Below are positions 42,914 to 51,428 of a stretch of 64,000 bases of DNA, piece by piece (the stretch's first letter is position 1; the number at the start of each line of letters is the position of its first letter). Source of the DNA: Fibrobacter sp. UBA7003 (GTDB lineage: Bacteria; Fibrobacterota; Fibrobacteria; Fibrobacterales; Fibrobacteraceae); contig DJXN01000015.1 in the NCBI GenBank assembly GCA_002449765.1, forward strand, positions 62,001 to 126,000. Direction: 5' to 3'. The notes beneath the pieces were generated by a model. That model saw nothing but the letters and a program-made list of their open reading frames with translations, made no database searches and was not told the DNA's origin. The position numbers were made by a program, and so were the translations under genes.

Positions 42914-44718
42914 ACGTCGATCTCCTCGCAAAGTTTTTCTACGTCGGCAAGCATCTGCTTCTGCTCGCTTTCGTTCGGGTTCACCGGGGCAAACCGCGCA
43001 AAGGCGCACTTTTCGAGCCAGCTGTCGATGGCCTCGATGGTTTCTGCCTTCACGCCGAGTTCTTCGAGTTTCGATTTCATCTGTGGGCGGGTCATGCCCT
43101 TGAATTCCAGGTTGGTGCGGTCGCTCAGGTAGCCGATGAGGCCGTTTTCGAGTGCGGCGTACAGAGCCTTCGCGTCACCCTTCGCCAGGGCGTCACGGGC
43201 GCTTGCGAAGCGGGCCTTGAGCATCTTGTTCGCCTTGCCCTTGCGTACCAGGGCCGTGTCGCTATTGTGCTTGCGGCGCTTGCGGATAATCCATGTCACG
43301 ACGAAATAGAAGGGAAGGGCGGCCGCCATCAGAACCCAGTAAAGGATGCTCTTGTACGGTGCGGTATTGCCTGTGCCCTTGACCTGGTGGATAAAGCGGA
43401 TGTCCGAACCTAGCGATTCGATTTCCTGTTTTTGCACGGCGGCGGGGCCGCTTGCGGCGACGGGGTTCTGGAATACTGCCTCGGGGGCATTTTCACCCTT
43501 CTCCACATGGATGTTCCAGGGGCCTGCCTTTGCTGTCTCGTACTTCTTCTTTGCGGGGTTGAACCAGCTGTAGGTAATCTCGGGTACGGTAAAGTCGCCC
43601 TTCTTTTTGGGGTAGAGGAAAACTTTTATGCTCTTGCTGGTAATGACCTTGCTGCCCGCGACCTTTTTGCTGATGCTGTTTTCGGGCGGGACGGAGCGGA
43701 AGTCGCTGAAGTCGGGGAACTTCGGGTCGGTAATGGTACCGGGCGTTCCGTCGCCCTTGATGTCCACGGAGAGCGTGAGCGCTTCGCCCACCTTCACGTC
43801 GGTGCGGTCAAAGTCGGCACTGAAGCTGTAGTTACCCACCATCCCGCTGAAGTCCGCAGGCTTGCCTTCGGTGGGAAGCGGCTTCACGGTGATGTTTACC
43901 GTGGGGGTCTGGGTTTCGGCTTCGACGGATTCCTGCCGGATGCTCTGCGAATGGAAGGACATGCCGCCCATCTGCTTGTTTTCTTCGACAATCTTCGGTT
44001 CGCCGCGCTTGGTGTACTTGAACTTGAACGGCGGAATTTGCAGGTTGCCGCTCTTGGTGGGGGTTAGCCATGCGAACTTTGCACTCGCCTGTAATTCGCG
44101 GCGGTTATTCTCAACGGGTTCGAACTTGATGCCGGCTATATCGCTCCTGTGGACGATGAAGTCGTTGCCCGTGTTCATGTCGGTCGCCTGCAGGTTGCCC
44201 TGGAAGTGCTCGTAGGCGTAGAATCCTAGTGTCACGTAGAACTGTTCGCCTTCGTAAATGGTGCGCTTGCTTGGGGTGAGGCTTACTGTGAGCGCATCGT
44301 CGCTATAGGCTCGCTGGATGTTTATGGAAATATCGTCCGAGATGGGGTGCCGTTGCCCGTCAAATTCGATCATGACCTTGCCGATGTTCAGGCGCCCTGT
44401 CTTTTTGGGGGCCCTTAGCTTGAAGGTGTAAATGCGGGCCTTGTAGGCGCCGCGGCTTCCGCCTCCCCAGAAGGAATTGAACATTTCTTCCATGCTGGGG
44501 CGCATCACCTGGTCGGTACTGTCCATGCCAAGGAACGTGAAACCGTTCTGCGTGTCGATGGAAAAACCGCTCCTGTTTTCGGGCAAATCGCTTAACGGGT
44601 ATACAAGCTGCAGTCCAAAGGTCTTGCCCGCTTCTACGCGTTCCCTGTCGAGTTGCAGGGAAGGCCGCGCGGAGGCTATGGCAGCCAGGACGAGGCAGAA
44701 TACGATAATCTGTTTCAT
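42910..44718 (-). CDS. batD: BatD (oxygen tolerance) family protein
   Basis: 602 residues from the ATG at 44718, which opens a signal peptide (MKQIIVFCLVLAAIASARP). Two to three immunoglobulin-like domains of the BatD family follow (LDRERVEAGKTFGLQLVY, LTVSLTPSKRTIYEGEQFYVTLGFYAYEHF, FSADFDRTDVKVGEALTLSVDIKGDGTPGTITDPKFPDF). A transmembrane helix lies near 460-480 (SILYWVLMAAALPFYFVVTWII), and a cytoplasmic helical tail contains DALAKGDAKALYAALENGLIGYLSDR. BatD normally works with the MoxR ATPase and von Willebrand-type BatA/BatB; none of these are adjacent. TATTTTTG lies 4 nt before the ATG. Confidence 0.85.
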   Translation of the reverse strand: MKQIIVFCLVLAAIASARPSLQLDRERVEAGKTFGLQLVYPLSDLPENRSGFSIDTQNGFTFLGMDSTDQVMRPSMEEMFNSFWGGGSRGAYKARIYTFKLRAPKKTGRLNIGKVMIEFDGQRHPISDDISINIQRAYSDDALTVSLTPSKRTIYEGEQFYVTLGFYAYEHFQGNLQATDMNTGNDFIVHRSDIAGIKFEPVENNRRELQASAKFAWLTPTKSGNLQIPPFKFKYTKRGEPKIVEENKQMGGMSFHSQSIRQESVEAETQTPTVNITVKPLPTEGKPADFSGMVGNYSFSADFDRTDVKVGEALTLSVDIKGDGTPGTITDPKFPDFSDFRSVPPENSISKKVAGSKVITSKSIKVFLYPKKKGDFTVPEITYSWFNPAKKKYETAKAGPWNIHVEKGENAPEAVFQNPVAASGPAAVQKQEIESLGSDIRFIHQVKGTGNTAPYKSILYWVLMAAALPFYFVVTWIIRKRRKHNSDTALVRKGKANKMLKARFASARDALAKGDAKALYAALENGLIGYLSDRTNLEFKGMTRPQMKSKLEELGVKAETIEAIDSWLEKCAFARFAPVNPNESEQKQMLADVEKLCEEIDV

Positions 44719-44722
44719 GCCC

Positions 44723-44730
44723 CAAAAATA
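44723..44730 (-). promoter_or_regulatory. Candidate -7 element TATTTTTG of batDE
   Basis: On the - strand TATTTTTG plus four bases leads directly into the batD ATG, with no ribosome site, suggesting a leaderless mRNA. Confidence 0.5.
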
Positions 44731-44858
44731 CCAATTTTTCAGGGAGAAAACCAACGAGAAGGATTCGAATTGGGCGTTCGGGGGAAGAGGGCGAGGGATG
44801 TAGGGATGCGAGAAAAAATGGAGTGGGTAAATTATTTAAATATATATAATTTTTCCCC

Positions 44859-44889
44859 TTGACGCGTTAGTAAATTTTTGTTAATTTTG
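44859..44889 (+). promoter_or_regulatory. Strong candidate promoter of the 20-codon gene
   Basis: TTGACG at 44859-44864, a 17-nt spacer and TAATTTTG at 44882-44889 satisfy both a classical -35/-10 arrangement and the TAnnTTTG element. Directly upstream, 44829-44854 is an almost pure A/T stretch resembling an UP element. Confidence 0.65.
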
Positions 44890-44956
44890 GCGCGCTGTTT
44901 GGAAAAGAAGTGAAAAACGGCGATAAAAAGCAAAAATAAAGGATAGAAAGGTTAAT

Positions 44957-45019
44957 ATGTACTGCATTCTCGCTGCCCTGCTGGTCAAGAGCTTCAAGAA
45001 GTACGCCAAACGCGCCTAA
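44957..45019 (+). CDS. 20-residue hydrophobic/basic small protein (unannotated)
   Basis: ATG at 44957, stop TAA at 45017. The product is MYCILAALLVKSFKKYAKRA: a hydrophobic half (residues 2-10) followed by a Lys/Arg-rich half, the pattern of membrane-associated small proteins, type I toxins or antimicrobial-like peptides. AAAGG sits 6 nt before the ATG. Codons are those of the host's genes (CTG, AAG, GCC, CGC), and expression signals on both sides are strong: a promoter at 44859-44889 and a hairpin with T-run at 45063-45095. No family was recognised. An alternative is that the roughly 200-nt transcript is a regulatory RNA and the ORF is incidental. Confidence 0.5.
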   Translation: MYCILAALLVKSFKKYAKRA

Positions 45020-45062
45020 TCGACGCTCGGCTCTTTTTTTAGATATCTCTCTCTAGTGATTT

Positions 45063-45095
45063 CCGGTGCCGTTGAAAAAACGGGCCGGTTTTTTT
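45063..45095 (+). terminator. Terminator of the small gene
   Basis: CCGG, then CCGTT, loop, AACGG and CCGG form a stem with one small internal bulge, followed by seven T. An earlier T-run (45034-45040) follows GGCTC. Confidence 0.7.
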
Positions 45096-45100
45096 ATGCT

Positions 45101-46147
45101 TTAATCAAAATTTAAACTGCGCCGGTACGGGGTAAAACCGGCGTCGGTAATGAACTTTTCGGCCGCCTCGATGGTGGTGAGGCCGTGACTTTGCAGTACG
45201 TTTTCTTCTATCACGATGCTGTTGATGTCGTCGGCGCCGGCATGGAGCCCGAGTTCCCCGAGAGAGAGGCCCATCCCGAGGAGCGAAACCTCGATATGCG
45301 GGATGTTGTCGAGGAATATGCGGCTGAGCGCGAGCAGCTTGAGGTATTCGTCGCCGCGCACGTGCCGGATGGGGAACTTGTCGGTCTGCGGCTGGAACGT
45401 CCATACCACGAAACTCTTGAATCCGTGGGCGGCGTCCGGCGCCCTGTCCTGCGTGCTCCGCACGTAGTTCAGGTGCTCGATGATTTCTTCTGCGGTCTCG
45501 ACGCTCCCGAAGACGATGTTCGCGCTCCCGGGTAAACCCTTCCTGTGGCAGGCGGCGAGAGTATCGCACCACTGTTGTGCGGGGAGTTTTCTCGGGCTCA
45601 GCATCTGGCGCATGCGGTCGCTGAGGATTTCGGCGCCTGCTCCCGGAACGGAACTCAGGCCCGCTTCCTTCAGCACGTCGAGCAGTTCGTCGAGAGGCAT
45701 GTTGTTGAATTCGGCGATGCGCACGAGTTCCACCGGCGAAAATCCGCGTACCTTCACGCCCATCTCGCGCGTGAGCATCTTGAGCACGTCTGTATAGTAG
45801 TTGAGCGGGATTTCGCGGTTCACGCCGCCTTGCAAGAAAATCTGGTCGGCGCCTTTCGCCTTCGCTTCAAGAGTCTTCCGGCGGATTTCGTCCAAACTAA
45901 GCACGTACGCTTCCGGGCTATGCGCCGGCCTGCAAAAACTGCAGAAGCTGCAGGTCACCTCGCACACGTTCGTGTAGTTCACGATGCGGAACGCGGTATA
46001 GCCCACGCGGTTTCCGGGGTTCATGCGCCTGCGAATCGCGTCTCCCGCTTCCACCACTTCAGTCCACGGGGCGTTTTTTAGGATATCGAGCGCTTCCACC
46101 GGAGTGATGCGGGTTCCGTCAACCGCTTTTTGCAAGTTTGTATTCAT
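45101..46147 (-). CDS. mqnC: Cyclic dehypoxanthinyl futalosine synthase (radical SAM), menaquinone pathway
   Basis: 348 residues. A radical SAM cluster site CEVTCSFCSF (Cys-x3-Cys-x2-Cys) lies near residue 62-70, after RIVNYTNV. Family features follow: FLQGGVNREIPLNYYTDVLKML, GFSPVELVRIAEFNNMPLDELLDVLKEAGLSSVPGAGAEILSDRMRQMLSPRKL, and SFVVWTFQPQTDKF. These match MqnC more closely than MqnE, although the two are related. It would catalyse the cyclisation step of the futalosine route to menaquinone, the electron carrier for fumarate reduction in such anaerobes. It is the last gene of an operon, 27 nt after the membrane protein. The other mqn genes are not in the window. Confidence 0.82.
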   Translation of the reverse strand: MNTNLQKAVDGTRITPVEALDILKNAPWTEVVEAGDAIRRRMNPGNRVGYTAFRIVNYTNVCEVTCSFCSFCRPAHSPEAYVLSLDEIRRKTLEAKAKGADQIFLQGGVNREIPLNYYTDVLKMLTREMGVKVRGFSPVELVRIAEFNNMPLDELLDVLKEAGLSSVPGAGAEILSDRMRQMLSPRKLPAQQWCDTLAACHRKGLPGSANIVFGSVETAEEIIEHLNYVRSTQDRAPDAAHGFKSFVVWTFQPQTDKFPIRHVRGDEYLKLLALSRIFLDNIPHIEVSLLGMGLSLGELGLHAGADDINSIVIEENVLQSHGLTTIEAAEKFITDAGFTPYRRSLNFD

Positions 46148-46174
46148 CGTGCAACCGCCCGCCCCGCCTGTCTG

Positions 46175-46663
46175 CTACTTCTCCGCGTCGTTGCTGTCTA
46201 GCACCGGAATGTTCTTTTCTTCTTGGCACAGGTTCTCTTCGCGAATCTTGAAGGTGAAGTCGACCAGGTTGTTCTCGAACATCTTCTGGTAGGGCTTTTT
46301 CGCCTGCACGCTCTGGAGGGCGCAGGTGCAGTAGTTGATTCGCTGCACGAGCTTTACGTCATCGGAAGGCGTGCCCTTCGCGAACACGCATTCGTGCATG
46401 ATGGCGTATTCCATCGGGCGGTCGTAACGGCCCTTGCACTTGTTCTTGAGGTCGGGCTGCGCTGCCACCTTCTCGATGATTCCCTGCGAGGGCACGTCGT
46501 TTATGACCTTGCTCACGATAAAGCCCGCAATGAAGAACAGGAGGCACACGGCAGCGTTGATAAGGAATCGCTTGCCGCGGCTTATCTTGTTGTAGCTGCG
46601 TTCGACGGCTTCGAATGTCTGTGTGGCATGCAGCCTGACGTCTTCAAAATCGTTACTTGCCAT
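46175..46663 (-). CDS. Single-pass membrane protein of unknown function
   Basis: 162 residues from the ATG at 46663, chosen for the GGAGG 6 nt upstream; the in-frame ATG at 46738 lies within hpt. The start overlaps the hpt stop by 11 nt. An N-terminal charged region (1-30) precedes one transmembrane helix (about 33-53, FLINAAVCLLFFIAGFIVSKV). An extracytoplasmic domain of about 110 residues follows with four Cys (CKGRYDRP, HECVF, YCTCAL) plus a fifth near the end (LCQEE), likely disulfide-bonded. I recognise no family. Operon position between hpt and mqnC does not explain it. Confidence 0.65.
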   Translation of the reverse strand: MASNDFEDVRLHATQTFEAVERSYNKISRGKRFLINAAVCLLFFIAGFIVSKVINDVPSQGIIEKVAAQPDLKNKCKGRYDRPMEYAIMHECVFAKGTPSDDVKLVQRINYCTCALQSVQAKKPYQKMFENNLVDFTFKIREENLCQEEKNIPVLDSNDAEK

Positions 46664-47183
46664 CGTCTTCCTCCATCGTCCAGATTTCGGGGAATGTGCG
46701 GTAGTCGCCCGCGTAGTCGAGCCCGTAGCCCACGACAAACTTGTTTTCTATCTCAAAACCCACGAAGTCGGCGGTTATGTCCGCGGTACGGCGGGCGGGC
46801 TTGTCGAGCAGCACGCAGGTCTTGATTTCCTTCGCGCCCATGCCGGCAAGGGCCTGCTTGATTCCGAACATCGTGTTGCCGGTATCGAGAATGTCGTCTA
46901 TCACGAGCACCTTCTTGCCGCGGATATCGATGTTCTCGAGCCCCGTGATTTTGAGGCTCCCGCTCGATTCGGTGCCGCTGCCATAACTAGATGCCCGTAT
47001 GAAGGCGAGTTGCAGTTTCGGCGTCGCGATACGCTTGCAGATATCGGCGCTGAAAATGAATCCGCCCGAAAGTACGGTAATTACGATATCGCACCCGAAC
47101 GCGGCCACGTCCTTGCCGAGCGTGTCCAGCCGTTCGTTTATCTCCTGTGCGGAAATGAGCGGTTTGCTGGACTTCCTATACAT
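46653..47183 (-). CDS. hpt: Hypoxanthine phosphoribosyltransferase
   Basis: 176 residues from the ATG at 47183, which overlaps the preceding gene's stop by 8 nt. Upstream in-frame codons lie inside that gene and encode Ser/Arg-rich shadow sequence. The PRPP-binding motif VLVIDDILDTGNTM is at about 93-106. The N-terminal VITVLSGGFIFSADICKRI and the C-terminal WTMEEDD complete the type I PRTase layout, and FVVGYGLDYAGDYR is the purine-contact stretch of HPRTs. It salvages hypoxanthine (and probably guanine) to nucleotides. Since the futalosine pathway starts from inosine or adenosine-derived precursors and releases hypoxanthine, its co-transcription with mqnC may be metabolically sensible. Confidence 0.92.
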   Translation of the reverse strand: MYRKSSKPLISAQEINERLDTLGKDVAAFGCDIVITVLSGGFIFSADICKRIATPKLQLAFIRASSYGSGTESSGSLKITGLENIDIRGKKVLVIDDILDTGNTMFGIKQALAGMGAKEIKTCVLLDKPARRTADITADFVGFEIENKFVVGYGLDYAGDYRTFPEIWTMEEDDGK

Positions 47184-49599
47184 TGTCCACCTCGAAGTTG
47201 AGCCAGCCGAACATGGGCTTGAGCGCAGCAAGTTTGCCCTTCGGGTCTTCCTTGAACTGCTTGTAAATCTTGAATACCTTGTTCTCGAGGCTCGTCTTGT
47301 CGATGCCGAGCTTGAGCCAGTCGGCAACCGTGATGAGGTCGGTGATGTACTTGACCGTAGATTCGTCGATCTTGGCGTAAACGTCGTCGATGAGGGCACT
47401 CAGCTTGCGGAAGAACATACGGCCCGTACCGCCGAAACTCGGGTTCGTGTCGAGCCTGTTCGCCTCGTCCATGAGCCCCTGGATTTCCTTCACGAGGTTA
47501 GAGTCCGGACCTTCGAGCAGCTTGAGCGCCTCGTGGTGAATGCGGGCGTTGAGTTCGAGCGAGAGAATCTTTCGCATGGTGTCGGGCAGCGTGTGATCGG
47601 GGTCGGCAAGGCTGTCGATGGAGATGCCGTGATTCAGCGCGAAACTCGAGAACGATTCCGTGAGGCTCGCAAGGTGTTTCTGCGTGCTGCGCTTGTTGAT
47701 GGTCTGCAGCGAGTCGCTCATGAGGTCGCGCATACGCACCACGTAGGCGGTCGGGAACAGGTTCCTGAGCTCTATGGTCCCCATGTTCGGGTTTTCCACG
47801 AACTTGAGGCCGTTCTCCTCGATGCTCCCCATCGCCACCACGATGTTCACGCGCCCGAGGGCGTCGGTAATCACGAGGTTTGTCGTCTCGCGCTTTTCGC
47901 CGATAAACTTGTCTTCGTAGGTTACGCGCACGAGTGTCTGGCGCCTGCGGCTAGAAATCTTCTCGGCCTTCATGCGGGAGTTCGTGTTGTCGGAATCCTG
48001 TTCAAGTTCCAGGTGGAATATCGCGGCGCGTTCGGCCATTTCCTTGAGGATTACGGGGACCGCGTCTTCGGCGTAGCGCGTAAAGACCTCGGCTCCGTTC
48101 CACTTGTGTTCGTTACTCGTGGCGCGGGCAAGGATGCTCAGCACCTCGCTCTTGATGTTGTGCCCGAACGGCAGGAACGGTTCCAGCAGTTCCATGGCAC
48201 GCAGGGCGTAGCGCATGTTCTGTACAGGTTCCAGGCCCTCGATATCGTTGAAGAACCAACCGCAGCTCGTGAAGCTGAACAGGCAAAACTTCTGGATTTC
48301 CAAGAGGCGAATCGCCTTCGCGCACATGGCCTCGTTTTCGGGTTCCTTGACGGTATCCTTGAGGAACTGCTCCACGCGGGATTTGTCTTCGGGTGCGACG
48401 AGCGCCTGCACGTAGTTGTTGCGGGCATCCCACGGGCCGATTTTCGAAATCTTCTCGAACTCACGCACGAACACGTCGTCGGCGAGTTTTTTCAGGTGAT
48501 TGAACGCGTCACGCAGGGGTCCGCGCCATTTCTGGTTCCAGTCGGGCCCGCCGCCGGTCGAACAGCCGCAATCGCGGTACCAGCGGCCCACGCCGTGGGC
48601 GCAGCTCCATGCACATCCTTCGCCGTAGAAGTTCTTGAGCATAACCTCGTGCTGCGGCGGGAACTTCTCGAGGAACCAGCCGTAGTTCACCGGCACCATC
48701 TTGTGTTCGGGAGCGTAGCGGTTGTAGAGCCAGGCGGCGCACATGTCGCCGAAAGGCTCGTGGTGACCGTAGCTTTCGCCGTCGGTACCGATGCTCACGA
48801 GTTGCGCGTCTTCGCGGTTCTCGTCCCAGGCGTCGGCAATGCGCCTGCCGAACGTGCCTGCATCGCGCAGGAGGTGTTCGAACCCTACGGCAGAAGAAAG
48901 CCACGGGTTGTAGAAGAAAACATCCAGGTATCCGTCGCATACGAGATTGCCGTCCTTGTCCCGCGGGTACACGCGGTAGGGGCGCGTCGTATCGATGTCG
49001 GTGTTGCTGCACCCGGTCCATTCCTCGTCGCCGAACTTGCGGAAGCTATCGGCCTGCGTGGGCGAAAGGATGGTGAACTTGATGCCCGCCTTGATGAGTT
49101 CCACCACCGTCTCGAAGTTGATGGCGGTCTCGGCAAGCCACATGGCCTCGGGCATGCGACCGAAATGGAACTTGAAATCCTCGATACCCCAGCGGATTTG
49201 CGTGCGCTTGTCCTGCTCGCTTGCAAGCGGCATGATGATGTGGTTGTAGACCTGCGCAATCGCGTTGCCGTGCCCGAGACGCTCGATGCTCTTCTTGTCG
49301 GCTTCCTGGATGCGCTTGTAGGTATCCGGCGTGTTCGTGCGGATCCAGCCCATGAGGGTTGGACCCATGTTGAAACTCATGTACTCGTAGTTGTTGACAA
49401 TGTCTACGATATGCCCGTGCGGGCTCAAGATGCGGCTCGCGGAATTGGGACTGTAGCACTGGCTCGCTATTCGGTCGTTCCAGTCGTGGTTCGGGCGTGC
49501 GCTCGGCTGGTTCTCGATGACGCCCGTCCAGGGGTTTTCGCGAGGGGGCTGGTAAAAATGACCGTGAATAGTAAAGTAGAGGGGGTGCTTCTTGTCCAT
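47176..49599 (-). CDS. GH57-type DUF3536 protein
   Basis: 807 residues with no signal peptide. The N-terminal GH57 catalytic-type barrel starts YFTIHGHFYQPPRENPWTG and includes SFNMGPTLMGWIRTN, GHGNAIAQVYNHIIMPLA, RMPEAMWLAETAINFETVVELIKAGIKFTILSPTQA and IGTDGESYGHHEPFGDM (the likely catalytic Asp region). The C-terminal half (from about 420) is the DUF3536 region with SFTSCGWFFNDIEGLEPVQNMRYALRAME. GH57 enzymes act on alpha-glucans such as glycogen. Intracellular glycogen turnover would fit a Fibrobacter lifestyle, but no substrate can be read from the sequence. It heads the operon with hpt, and its start lies 5 nt after a TATCTTTG element. Confidence 0.85.
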   Translation of the reverse strand: MDKKHPLYFTIHGHFYQPPRENPWTGVIENQPSARPNHDWNDRIASQCYSPNSASRILSPHGHIVDIVNNYEYMSFNMGPTLMGWIRTNTPDTYKRIQEADKKSIERLGHGNAIAQVYNHIIMPLASEQDKRTQIRWGIEDFKFHFGRMPEAMWLAETAINFETVVELIKAGIKFTILSPTQADSFRKFGDEEWTGCSNTDIDTTRPYRVYPRDKDGNLVCDGYLDVFFYNPWLSSAVGFEHLLRDAGTFGRRIADAWDENREDAQLVSIGTDGESYGHHEPFGDMCAAWLYNRYAPEHKMVPVNYGWFLEKFPPQHEVMLKNFYGEGCAWSCAHGVGRWYRDCGCSTGGGPDWNQKWRGPLRDAFNHLKKLADDVFVREFEKISKIGPWDARNNYVQALVAPEDKSRVEQFLKDTVKEPENEAMCAKAIRLLEIQKFCLFSFTSCGWFFNDIEGLEPVQNMRYALRAMELLEPFLPFGHNIKSEVLSILARATSNEHKWNGAEVFTRYAEDAVPVILKEMAERAAIFHLELEQDSDNTNSRMKAEKISSRRRQTLVRVTYEDKFIGEKRETTNLVITDALGRVNIVVAMGSIEENGLKFVENPNMGTIELRNLFPTAYVVRMRDLMSDSLQTINKRSTQKHLASLTESFSSFALNHGISIDSLADPDHTLPDTMRKILSLELNARIHHEALKLLEGPDSNLVKEIQGLMDEANRLDTNPSFGGTGRMFFRKLSALIDDVYAKIDESTVKYITDLITVADWLKLGIDKTSLENKVFKIYKQFKEDPKGKLAALKPMFGWLNFEVDNV

Positions 49600-49604
49600 A
49601 CCCC

Positions 49605-49612
49605 CAAAGATA
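49605..49612 (-). promoter_or_regulatory. Candidate -7 element TATCTTTG of the DUF3536-hpt-mqnC operon
   Basis: Five bases separate it from the ATG on the - strand, with no purine-rich ribosome site beyond the G-run, suggesting a leaderless transcript. Confidence 0.5.
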
Positions 49613-49679
49613 GATTTTTTTGAGGGTGCCTATAAAAATTAATGTATATTCATGCATGTTTAGCGCAGGAATGTTATTT

Positions 49680-51428
49680 ATGGCCTTGAAGAAATTCTTG
49701 ATGGTTGCAGTTGTGGCGGCGGTGCTGGTGGCTTGCGGCGGCAACCGTAACTCTGAGGCTCATCCTGATGGGGAATCTTCTTTGTCTAAAAACGTCATCC
49801 TGAGCTCCGGCGAAGGATCCTGTTGCAACTCTTCTAGCGTCATTGCGGGCGACACGATATACGATACTAGGCAACTTGTCGACTTATTAGTAGAGTTGGA
49901 TTCGAAGGAACTGCAATCTAGTAACTCCAGGTCCAGCAGCAGTGCTTTTGTGGCCTATGTGGCCCCCACGACTGTAATAAAGGGGACAATGACCGACGAA
50001 CGTGATGGCAAGATCTACAAGACTGTTAAAATCGGTACGCAGACTTGGATGGCGGAGAACCTGAACTACGAGAGCGCGAACAGTTTCTGCTATAATGATT
50101 CCGCAGAATACTGCGCCAAATACGGTCGTACTTATACTTGGGCAGTTGCAATAGATAGCGCAGGAACGTGGTCTGCAAACGGCAAGGGTTGTGGAAGCTG
50201 CGTAGAGGGCTTGTGTTATTTTATAGCGTCCTGTACGCCGACATACCCGGTGCGTGGTGTATGCCCCGAGGGCTGGCACTTGCCCGATACAACGGAATGG
50301 AAAACGCTATTCACTGCGGTTGGCGGGCGATTAAATGCGGGCGAAATGCTCAAGTCCACTAGCGGCTGGAATGATAATAGGGGAGAAAATGGCAATGGTA
50401 TAGACGCCTATTCTTTTGCTGCGTTTCCTACCGTCTGCAAGCACTTCAAAAAAGGTTATTTCGGCTATGATGGCGAGGATGCGCACTTCTGGAGTTCCTC
50501 CCAGCATAGTGGAAGCAATGCGTACTTCATACGCTTGGACAACGACGGCGATGGTGTGTCTTGTACCCACAACTACAAGGACTACGGCCACTCGGTTCGC
50601 TGCCTCAAGGACGAATTCTTTGAGCAAAGTTCATCTTTCGGTGACACGGCTGAGCCTAGTAGCAGCTCTGCGAAATCGTCGTCGAGTGCGGCGTTGAGAA
50701 GCGGTATCCCTGAGGGATATGTAGACCCGTCGACTGTGGTTAAGGGGACTATGACTGACGAACGTGACGGTCAGACTTACAAGACGGTCAAAATTGGTAC
50801 GCAGACTTGGATGGCAGAGAATTTGAACTACGCATACACAGGCGTTCCCTATGAATTTCGGTTGGTCAGATCCGATTCCTCTAGCTGGTGCTATGGCAAT
50901 GACCCTGCCAAGTGTTCCAAGTATGGTCGCCTTTACACCTGGATTGCTGCGATGGATGGCGTGGGCAGGTGGTCTACAAACGGTAAGGGTTGCGGTTATG
51001 TCCATAAAGAAGATGAGATGTGTTCGCCGACTTATCCGGTGCGAGGCGTTTGCCCTGAGGGCTGGCACTTGCCGGATACGACAGAGTGGAAAATATTGTT
51101 CTCCGCTGTCGGTGGAATATATACAGCGAGCAAAATGCTCAAGTCTACTAGCGGCTGGGGCTGGAATAAATATTATAAGGTATATGGCAATGATGTAAAT
51201 GGCTGTGGCTCGGACGCCTATTCCTTTACGGCGTTGTCTGCCGGCGACTTCTACGAAGGATACAACGGTGAGGGCCGCATCGCGTATTTCTGGAGTTCTT
51301 CCCAGTACAATGGCGTCGATGCGCACAGCGTGAGCTTGGGCTATTACGACGACAGAGCGCACCTGTTCATCAACTTCAAGGATCTCGGACTCTCTGTCCG
51401 TTGCGTCAAAGACTTGCAAGCCGAGTGA
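49680..51428 (+). CDS. Lipoprotein with two FISUMP domains
   Basis: 582 residues from the ATG at 49680, chosen because AGGA lies 9 nt upstream and gives the signal MALKKFLMVAVVAAVLVAC with a lipobox Cys. Ser-rich linkers separate two complete FISUMP domains (about 100-320 and about 355-580). Both contain GTMTDERDG, YKTVKIGTQTWMAENLNY, KYGR-x-YTW, CPEGWHLPDTTEWK, MLKSTSGW, FWSSSQ and VRC[LV]KD. The two domains are close in sequence, indicating internal duplication. It is probably a surface protein of unknown ligand. A repeat element at 49794-49820 lies inside the coding sequence just after the signal peptide. Confidence 0.9.
   Translation: MALKKFLMVAVVAAVLVACGGNRNSEAHPDGESSLSKNVILSSGEGSCCNSSSVIAGDTIYDTRQLVDLLVELDSKELQSSNSRSSSSAFVAYVAPTTVIKGTMTDERDGKIYKTVKIGTQTWMAENLNYESANSFCYNDSAEYCAKYGRTYTWAVAIDSAGTWSANGKGCGSCVEGLCYFIASCTPTYPVRGVCPEGWHLPDTTEWKTLFTAVGGRLNAGEMLKSTSGWNDNRGENGNGIDAYSFAAFPTVCKHFKKGYFGYDGEDAHFWSSSQHSGSNAYFIRLDNDGDGVSCTHNYKDYGHSVRCLKDEFFEQSSSFGDTAEPSSSSAKSSSSAALRSGIPEGYVDPSTVVKGTMTDERDGQTYKTVKIGTQTWMAENLNYAYTGVPYEFRLVRSDSSSWCYGNDPAKCSKYGRLYTWIAAMDGVGRWSTNGKGCGYVHKEDEMCSPTYPVRGVCPEGWHLPDTTEWKILFSAVGGIYTASKMLKSTSGWGWNKYYKVYGNDVNGCGSDAYSFTALSAGDFYEGYNGEGRIAYFWSSSQYNGVDAHSVSLGYYDDRAHLFINFKDLGLSVRCVKDLQAE
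49794..49820 (+). repeat. Palindrome-family element (variant) inside the double-FISUMP gene
   Basis: It runs from GTCATCCTGAGC to GAAGGATCC. On the opposite strand it begins GATCCTTCG and ends AGGATGAC, the same ends as the 25-26 bp elements elsewhere in the window but with a longer centre. Confidence 0.55.

Noticed and set aside
46999..49623. 874-codon + strand open frame opposite the DUF3536 gene
   Set aside because: The opposite strand encodes a recognisable GH57 protein with motifs and coupled neighbours. The + frame shows no domain and is Val/Ala/Arg biased.
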